From Carya illinoinensis (taxonomy: Eukaryota; Streptophyta; Magnoliopsida; Fagales; Juglandaceae), in the NCBI RefSeq assembly GCF_018687715.1, contig NC_056755.1, positions 18,213,501 to 18,277,500 on the forward strand: 64,000 nt of DNA. The letters run 5' to 3'. Numbering within the stretch: the first letter of the stretch is position 1; each line of letters opens with the position of its first letter. The notes under the pieces are model-generated. The model made no database searches and was not told the DNA's origin. It saw nothing but the letters and a program-made list of their open reading frames with translations. The position numbers and the translations under genes were made by a program. This document shows positions 56,476 to 64,000 of the stretch, in pieces.

Positions 56476-57694
56476 ACCACGTCACCTGTGATTTTTTTCT
56501 TAAATATATCTTATTTTATAGTTTTATAAAATGTCCAAGATCGGACACTTTTTTTTTAAAAATAAAATTAATTTTTTAATAATAAATTTTATTTTTTTAT
56601 TTTTAAATGAAAGATACTTACAAAACTAATGACAGCAGTTCTATTCCTTGTCCTCTTTATAATTATTTAGTTCTATTAGGACCAATTTGTCAAAAGTTAA
56701 ATTGTCTATATCAATGGTCTGATTATTAGGAAAAGTAGTTGAAATTAACAGCGTTTCAGTGAACATCTGATCGTGATCGAATGGCTGATAGGACTCTCTG
56801 CTGCTTCTGAAAATTCTTCTTCTTGAAGACACGTCATACCACCCACCCGTCTTCGGTTTTATGTGCTGTCCCTAGCCAGCTAGCAAAGTCAAAGTTAGCT
56901 GCTGAAATTTGAACAAGCAAACAAAAGACTTGAAAAGAAAAAGAAAAAGAAAGGCTCTAAAACCTCCGGTGAGATCTCAGATCTTTCGTGACCGACGAGA
57001 TCGGCGATGAAAACAGCATGGACCCACGAGATCTCGGATCTTCCGTGACCGAGGAGATCGGCGACGAAAACAACGGAGAGTCCATGCTTGCCCTTCCGAA
57101 ATAACTCTTAACATAAAACAGCCATCAAGAATCTTAAGAGAAAAATGTGAGATGGAGAAAGTAGCACCGAAGCTCCTAAGCCGACGAACTGCACCGAAGT
57201 GGTCACTGCTTCCTTGAACGACCGCGTCGAGATCAGGGTCTTGGGTGAGATCGGTGCTATCAGCCCCTTTTTGGCCTTCGACCGCCATTTCCACCACCAC
57301 CCACGGCCAAAACTTGTTTCTCTTAGCTTCAAAAACATCCTTTTGCAGGTGAGCAATCTTCTGGTTAGTAAAAAGTTCGGACTTTTTGGTGGGGTGGAGT
57401 GGATCTTGAAGCTTTGGCAGAGAGCTGGGTTCGTGAGCTTCAGAGAGAGAGAGAGAGAGAGAGATATGAGAGAAGAGAGAGACAAAGAGAAGAAGAATCG
57501 AGAAAAATAGAAAAGTAGAAAGAAAAATATAAAGAGCCAACCCTGACACAGTTACTAAAGACCAAAAAATCATTATATAAAGGGACACAAAGGAAGAAAA
57601 CAAAAGGTTAAAAAAGTAACTATGCAATAAAAACGGAAGAAAAAAAACGGAACGCAACAATTCACTGCTCATTCCTGTTTATTCCTGTAGAAGC
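56476..57694. other. Unassigned sequence with a 57-bp tandem repeat
   Basis: Two 57-bp copies (56971-57027, 57028-57084) share GAGATCTC.GATCTT.CGTGACCG. The 56950-57480 stretch is less AT-rich and open in more than one frame on both strands, so it may derive from a gene, but no domain is recognised. A GA microsatellite lies at 57442-57480. Confidence 0.45.
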
Positions 57695-57700
57695 GCGTAG

Positions 57701-57832
57701 ATTATAAATGTAAAACTTTTCCATGAAAGTAAATAATAGTATAAAAGAAAAATACAGCAATTGTATTAAAATAACTGTATGTCTGAGAAATTAGAACATA
57801 ACAAGTTATTTTCTACAACAATAATAGATTGT
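57701..57832 (-). repeat. Helitron 3' tail lacking an intact terminal hairpin
   Basis: Ungapped match to 50624-50755. After ATAATCT the minus strand reads ACGCGCTTCTACAGG instead of the GCCTCCACTACGC and hairpin of the other copy, so the terminus is deleted or replaced. Confidence 0.85.
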
Positions 57833-57949
57833 GGCACCCAAAGACATGGACCATAGTTGAAAGTCTGATGTACAATCTTCACTGTTAAATCAACACAAAA
57901 TGATAAAAAAATATATATATGAGTAGTTTGATGTTTTTACTCTGATCCA

Positions 57950-60459
57950 TCATTTTGTGTCATCCTGTACAGCATTAATAGAGACGACATTGAAATTCTT
58001 GAACTGCTTTTGGTTGAGTCGATCGAGGTCTGCAAGAAGTTCAATCTTCCACTCTTTCTGTGAAACTTGTGCCACAAGATTTTCTATATATGACAAATGT
58101 TCCTGCAAAGGGAATTTTTAATTATAATTGCATAATTAATAAAAATTTAAATAACTTATATGCTAAAAATTTATGTCTTCTAAATTAACACAAATTTTTG
58201 AATGCAATGTTTTTAATTAAATTACTATGCATGTTATAAATAAAAATAAGATTGACATAATAGACAAGTATATAAAAATCAATTTCAACGATTTTTGTTA
58301 TAATTTACTTTTAAAAGTTTTTTTAACATAAACCTCAATGTATTTATAGATAATGTATTAAATATGTTAAAAATTTTGAGATAGATTTTTTTACTCGCAA
58401 CAATAAAGCGAATGGAAAATAAGAAGATGTACATCTCCAGTATGATTCATAAGCTCAACTGCTGAATAACCGAATGCTTCTTCTACAACTTCACCAAACA
58501 TAACAACAGATAGTCTTCCTGTATTATCGTCGAGTTCAACATATGCTCGGCAGCTATAAATTTGTTGGAAATATCATTTTAAGTTAGAATCAATAAAAAC
58601 TATACATTAAATCTATTACATAAATTATCAAATAAAAGATTTGAAAGATACATACCGTGGTTGGGAAATGCTTTCGTGTTTGCAATGGTAACAAAGGAAT
58701 GTATCATTGTAATCATATCCAGTTCCTTTATTACAGCCAATACATGACATGTAAAAAAATATCTGGCGCAAATCAACCACAATTATGTTCGCCTTTATCC
58801 AAAATTTTGTTTTCTGCATCACATTAGTTAGAGACAATTTTTTAGAAGAATTGATTGTATAAATATTTGAATCTGTTACTAAGAATAGGATTTTACCGCC
58901 ATGGGTTGCAAACTTTTGATGAATTCAGCAACATCACAATTCTTGATTATTTCCCAAATGCCAACAGAAGATAGAGATGCAGATGGGTGTGTCAAGTTTT
59001 TTGCAATAATACTCTTGAGTAATAAATCATTAATCGCTGCCCTTAAAATTCATAAAAACAAATACAAAATAAGAAATAAAAATATGAAAATTTCAATATT
59101 CAAATTGTATGAAACAAATAATGACTTATTTGTAATGATTACCACTCTTGCAATGAAGTTGGCTCAGGAATAACAGGATTGATCATAAATTTACTTTTCG
59201 GACGTGATGATAGAGATAATCCTTCATTAGAAATAGGCATCATAATTAATGCAAGCATATATAATGTAAAAGAAAATATAAGATTGTTAATTATTAAAAA
59301 TACCATTATAAGAACCAACTCTTATTTTGGTTCCAAGTATAATTGGCTTTGTCTCAATCATTTCCGAGATTTTTTTGCATTCATCTTGCACGAATCGACC
59401 CCACATAGTTAAACATATGGGGTTTAAGCTACAAAATTAGAATAAAAAAAAAAGAATTAGCAAAATATGCAATAAATAAAAATTGGAACATAATTCAAAA
59501 ATAGTGAACTATTAAAAAAATATTTTTACCCTTGATCGATAACATATATCTCTTGAATAGTTGTTGGTCTATGTACTAAAGTTATCTCTCTACATGGCTT
59601 GATTTGGATTGCAACAGCTAAAATGTCTGACAAATAAGATTTAAATTTTTAGTATATTGATAATTAAATATTCTAAAGTAAAGAGTGAATTACCTATTTC
59701 TGCAATTGAATTCTTGTAGGCATCTAATTCATTGAATGGAATGAGTTGGTACTTTGGTGGCTCCAATTGTCCTTCATCCTTTGGAACTTCCTCAATTATC
59801 GTTTTAGCATTTAAGATCCATTGATATTCATATGTTTCAATTCTATACTTCGGATCCAATGGCTTCACATATGCATTACTGATGTAATATGACTGGAAAA
59901 TGTGCAAAGTATCTTGTCGCGAGTCAATATCTTTATCAAATATTGTAGCTTGCAGCTGATTTCCCTGTATAATATAAAAAATTGTAACAGATAATTTACA
60001 AAAAATAAATTGTAATAAATAATTGACTATAATGATTTTCTTTGATTTTAAATTGTTTTGAGTTATGTGTAAAATTTTTGTTTTTAAATGTGTTACAGGA
60101 AGATAACTAAATTAATAGAACATCGTCGACATTTATATAAGGAAGCCAAAGATTTAAAAAGTCAAACATCAAAAGACCCAACAAATTAGCAGTAAAAAAA
60201 TAAAAAATAAAAACAAAACTCAATAGATAGAATGCAAAAATAACAAAATCATTTACCAGTTTTTAATCCACTAAAAAAAATATAGAACAATAGATAGAAA
60301 TAAATATTATACCTCTGGATCAATCAATGTTAGGCTTTGGTACTTCACTGGTGAGCGTTGGCCTGTTCGTTTGGGTGACTTTTCTGCCACAATCATTTTG
60401 ATTTTCCAGTCTCTTGTACTTTGAGTGATATCTTTTATTGATGTATAAACCGTCCGCAT
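57950..60459 (-). CDS. Helitron-encoded RPA1-like single-strand DNA-binding protein
   Basis: Nine exons on the minus strand join to 427 residues with no stop: 60459-60313, 59964-59694, 59626-59530, 59428-59316, 59221-59143, 59041-58897, 58813-58656, 58553-58433, 58102-57950. Every intron is GT-AG (the fourth donor, GTTCTT, is weak) and phases agree. Start MRTVYTSIKDI and SLTLIDPEGNQLQATIF form the first OB fold; LTMWGRF and the GLSLSS...INP block form the second; residues 285 onward (KTKFWIKANIIVVDLRQ) are the C-terminal OB fold with a zinc ribbon C308-x2-C311-x13-C325-x2-C328, then AYVELDDNTGRLSVVMFGE. It is shorter than cellular RPA70 (about 600+), lacking the N-terminal protein-interaction fold. 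Presumed role: coating single strands during rolling-circle transposition. Confidence 0.85.
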
Positions 60460-60666
60460 CTTTAAAGCTGTTCATACACAAAAATATTAAATGTGTAAGT
60501 ATAGTCAACGCAATATTAAATAAAAAAAATTGCAAAGAGAATTTAAGAGTATAATAAATTAAAAAATACAATACTAAATATACAGAAAAGAAAATTCTAT
60601 TAAGTGCACAATGTTGTTGAAGTAATTAAACTGAAATTATACAATCGAATCATTACCTATTTAACA

Positions 60667-61557
60667 TTAATCTGAAGATGCTAATCTTAATAATTCCGTA
60701 TAGACAATATTTTTTGTGCAGTTCTTTTCTGATCGCTCAGTTGACACTGGCCGTATTAAAATCCTTACTGTAGATGCAGTCTTTGCCCTTGATAAAGTCA
60801 CATATAATTGACCGTGTGAGAAAACAGGTTGAGGTAAATATATTCCAACAAAATCCAATGTTTGCCCTTGTGACTTATTTATAGTCATTGCAAAACTTAA
60901 TCTGATAGGGAACTGAGTTCGTTTGAATGGGAAGCCACTATTTTCATCAACATTTGGTAAGAATGGGATCCTTGGAATAAAGACCCTTTTTCCGCTGTGA
61001 TGCCCAACTGCGATTTTTGCATCAATGACATTTTGATCAAAAGCCTGACAAATTAGACGTGTTCCGTTGCATAGTCCTTCTGAAGGATTAATGTTTCTAA
61101 GCAGCATGATAGGACAGTTTATCTTCAGTAACAATTCATGAGGAGGAAGTCCATTTGGGGTTAGAGTATTTAAAAAATCTTCCATAATTGACTGTTCAGA
61201 TGTATCTATTGCTTCATCAAAGCTATAATATCGCTTAAACTCACCAGGAAATCTATGAATTAGCAATGCATTTATTTCATCAACATAACTGTTCTTTGGT
61301 GTTAATATGGCCCGATTCATCATAGCTGAAATATTTATTGAATATTCATGAATATCATGGAAAACAACATCTATTAAATGATCCAAAGAAGTACAGTCAT
61401 CTTCGTAAGGAACAAGCATGCCATCAAGAATTTTTATAGTTTCATCAACTGTGATTGGTGGCATTCCGTTGCCCAATTCTAACACATATTCTGAAAAGAC
61501 TGGATCCAATCTTGCTCGCATATTTTCAGTCTGACCGGTGCAAAACTGCAAGTGCAC
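60667..61557 (-). pseudogene. Helitron helicase (PIF1-like), C-terminal fragment
   Basis: The frame begins in sequence not from the Helitron and enters the family near MRARLDPVFSEYVLELGNG. It then has ILTPKNSYVDEINALL, CPIMLLRNINPSEGLCNGTRL, the motif TINKSQGQTLDFVGIYL and the terminal VTLSRAK, ending at 60667. These are the last third of the Rep-helicase. The Walker A and B motifs, and the HUH nuclease that makes Helitrons mobile, are missing, so this copy cannot move on its own. Confidence 0.9.
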
Positions 61558-64000
61558 AGTATCGTAGTTTTATAGTAAAGTAATAAGTAGAGTATCGTCC
61601 TCAGGGATTGGTACCTTACTCTTGCCAAATACCAAAATTTTACTAATCTCAATTTTATCTAGAGGAATCGCTAAGGTTTTTGTAGTTGCAAATAAACTTA
61701 GATCAACTCAAAGAGAAATAAGCAAAGAAAATAAAACTGACTTTCAAAGATCAAATTCAATGGGGAAGAAACCTTCTAGGAAATCGATTTCACCATAATT
61801 CTTCACTATGCTTTTCTCATCCAGCTAATTTAACTTAAACCTCTTTTGTCTATTAGCAAATCTCTAATTCATCCAAAAGCCTCTTTCGATAGTCAATTGG
61901 AAATGATTCTAGTTTATCAATTCACACAAGAGTATGCAAATTAAATAATCAAGAACGCAATAAGACCAATGATTTAATTACTACACAGGTTCATACAAGT
62001 CTTTCGATCTCTATACTTACCTATGCTGAAATGTCCAAGATCTACCCTATGATTCCCTCTTTCGATAGCAAATCACAAGATTAATAATCATCTAATCAAT
62101 GGCCAGTTAATTAGAAGCATTAAACTCAGAATAAATCAGATAAACAAATAGAGAATAGCATTAAATTAGCATGGACAAACAAGCATAGTTCGGAATTAGG
62201 TTACATCGTTTTCCTAGAAAGAAGAAAATTTAGCTCATGCTAGAATTGTAATTCAACATAAACGAATTCACCATAATTGTTCTGAGAAGATGGGAAGAAG
62301 AAAATAAACACTGAAAAATCCTCCTTGCAGCCTCAACTGGTCGTCAAAAGCTCAAGGGAACGATTCAACGCCTTTCTCCCGTCCGTGCTCGTGTATGAAT
62401 CCAACGTACGTGCAATAAATTGGAATTCCGTCTCCAAAACAAATGATTTGAATCCCTCTAGCTATGTTTTTCTCTCCCAAAGAGTGTTCTCCAGTCAAAA
62501 ACCGCGGCTCTAGAGTGAAGAATGTCCTTTTATATGGTCCCACGGCGGAAAACCTAAAATCTGTCAAAATACGATGTTCGCTCGAGCGGGGTGTCGAGCG
62601 CGCGTCGAGCGTTCGACTCTGCCTGATTTCGCTCGAGCGTCCTATCGAGCGCACATCGAGCGTTCGACTCTGCCTGATTTCGCTCGAGCGGCCTATCGAG
62701 CGCACATCGAGCGTTCGACTCTGCCTGATTTCGCTCGAGCGGCCAATGTCTCCGCTCGAGCGATCTTCGTTTTTCAGCAACCTGCTCGAGCTCCCTGTCG
62801 AGCGGCAGTCGAGCGTTTGAATCTGCCTGAATTCGCTCGAGCGGCCAAAAGCCTCCGCTCGAGCGAACTTGTAAAATCTGCAATATGAAATTTTGCAAGC
62901 CATCAAATACCCCCAAACTTACAACTTTGTTTGTCCTCAAACAAAAAGAAAAACAAATGATAGTTTAGGCAATATCAACTCGACCCCAAAGAGAAGTATC
63001 ATCACTCACCAAGCTTTTATGAATTTAGATTTCATCTCTAGTATCTTACTCTTTTAACATCAAAGATAGCAAGAAAATCAATCAAAAATTTTGCAATTTG
63101 TCAAGCAAGAGTTAGGCGTTTACTTCAACCTAAAGCTAAGACCTTGAGTGTGTGTGTGATATAGTCAATTTAACCTCAAACCACCTGCAAACTCAGATAA
63201 AAGTAGAACAACCAAAATCAGAAGAATTCTCTTAAAACTTAACCCCATAAGTCCAATTTTCAGAAATCCTCTCCACTAATGTAGTCAACACCAAAATCAA
63301 AGATCAAAAGGTCTTTATTAAGGTTGTAATGATAGGCCACAGGGTGAGGGTTAAGAAAGAACTGGATATGAGAAATTAAATCAAACTGGGAAAATACTTA
63401 GTGAAAAGAACATTAAAAGAGAAACTCACATGATTCAAATCATAGCTCTTTCTTGGCAATATGCTCATACTTGTGGCATTATTATTGCTGTAATCACTGA
63501 TGTAATACCAACACTTCCCTTAACAAAATTTGAGGTAATTCACTTTCCACTTGGCGACTTCTTTTTCTTTTCTTTTCTTTTCTTTTTCTTTTTCCTCCTC
63601 TTCTTTTTTTTTTTTCTTTTTTTTTTTCAATCACTTCCTTTCTTCTTCTTCTTTTTCTTTGATCAAATGAGCAAACATAATACGTTTCATCATGTAACCA
63701 ATTTTCTCTTTTAAATGTAACTCTCCACCAAAGTATTTTCTCAAACTATCAACGGTAGATTCATTGTTTTTCAGGCTTAGAACGGGCATGGTTTATGTAG
63801 TTTAAAGAATCAATAAAGGCTCATGAAGGCTCAAGGGGGTTGACTATGGAAACACACCATGTAATGATGGCATGACATTTAGGACGGCTGGGAAAGCTTT
63901 TTGGTTATGCCAAAGAAATGCCTAGATCATTTCTCTAATATTTGGTCTCAACTAGGATTTCGCCTCAAGGACCCATCAACGGATTCTAGAGCAAAGCAAA
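61545..64000. mobile_element. Non-coding LTR-retrotransposon-like sequence, open to the right
   Basis: It begins near CTGCAAGTGCACAGTATCGTAG and TATCGTCCTCAGGGATTGG, a block I associate with widespread plant LTR-element or large-derivative repeats, and continues with ATACCCCCAAACTTACAACT and TTTGTCCTCAAAC near 62910. It interrupts the Helitron helicase. A C/T tract lies at 63560-63660. No protein domain is seen. Family assignment is from memory of pattern only. Confidence 0.45.
62579..62865. repeat. CpG-rich array of the palindrome CGCTCGAGCG
   Basis: The decamer occurs at 62579, 62630, 62681, 62732, 62753, 62834 and 62856. The first four are exactly 51 bp apart within tandem units (CGTTCGACTCTGCCTG... 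; units start 62610, 62661, 62712). Shorter TCGAGCG motifs fill the rest. Because 51 is 17 codons, open repeated frames appear on both strands; these are probably by-products. Confidence 0.95.

Larger units (their letters stand above)
57695..61545 (-). mobile_element. Helitron remnant with RPA gene and helicase end
   Basis: On the minus strand: end of the Rep-helicase (61557-60667), RPA1-like gene (60459-57950) and a 3' tail (57832-57695) sharing 132 bp with the Helitron end at 50579. This is the plant Helitron gene order. The Rep domain and most of the helicase are missing, cut off by unrelated sequence near 61545. The terminal hairpin is also altered. Confidence 0.85.

Noticed and set aside
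56977..57672. 231-codon minus-strand frame with a hydrophobic start
   Set aside because: Start is not a convincing ATG, it spans a GA microsatellite and a 57-bp repeat, and no domain is recognisable.
62352..62940. Repeated 17-residue proteins on both strands of the CTCGAG array
   Set aside because: Both strands are open only because the 51-bp period is a multiple of three; no start context or independent support.

Overview
This is eukaryotic nuclear DNA from a flowering plant, very probably a woody eudicot. It is AT-rich, its genes have GT-AG introns, and it carries plant-type Ty3/gypsy, copia, hAT, LINE and Helitron elements plus many MITEs. The MITE and LTR style suggests Fagales (walnut or hickory type), but that is inference. 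I see no rRNA, tRNA or CRISPR array.

Layout. 1-2,190: gene-free, with one LTR-like stretch. 2,190-13,790: a decayed plus-strand Ty3/gypsy element of Tat type (LTR, gag, protease, RT, RNase H, integrase). A complete 5,006-bp hAT transposon (7,642-12,647) sits inside its integrase C-terminus, and a 128-bp higher-order minisatellite follows its pol. 13,750-20,145: a second decayed gypsy element on the minus strand, interrupted by a copia-type solo LTR. 20,800-21,235: LINE-type RNase H remnant. 21.2-24.2 kb: AT-rich, with a local duplication and MITEs. 24,754-28,191: intact six-exon IST1-like gene (ESCRT-III/Vps4 regulator family). 28.2-39.0 kb: gene-poor, with MITEs (two head-to-head pairs) and a fossil LTR. 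39,619-40,977: intact intronless AP2/ERF gene of the ERF053/ERF054 (RAP2.4-like) type, with a long leader and one uORF. 42.2-50.0 kb: large direct tandem duplication with breakpoints inside MITEs; the second copy holds a LINE fragment. 50.6-57.8 kb: three Helitron-like 3' tails and a short coiled-coil transcription unit. 57,695-61,545: minus-strand Helitron remnant with the C-terminal third of the helicase and an apparently intact nine-exon RPA1-like gene. 61,545-64,000: non-coding LTR-element-like sequence with a CpG-rich array of the palindrome CGCTCGAGCG.

How the parts relate. The two host genes (membrane trafficking, transcription) are not functionally linked; they are islands in nested transposons. 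The liveliest mobile parts are the hAT element (matching TSDs and terminal repeats, uninterrupted transposase) and the Helitron RPA gene (open frame and usable splice sites across nine exons). All exon boundaries and alignments were read by eye without database search.
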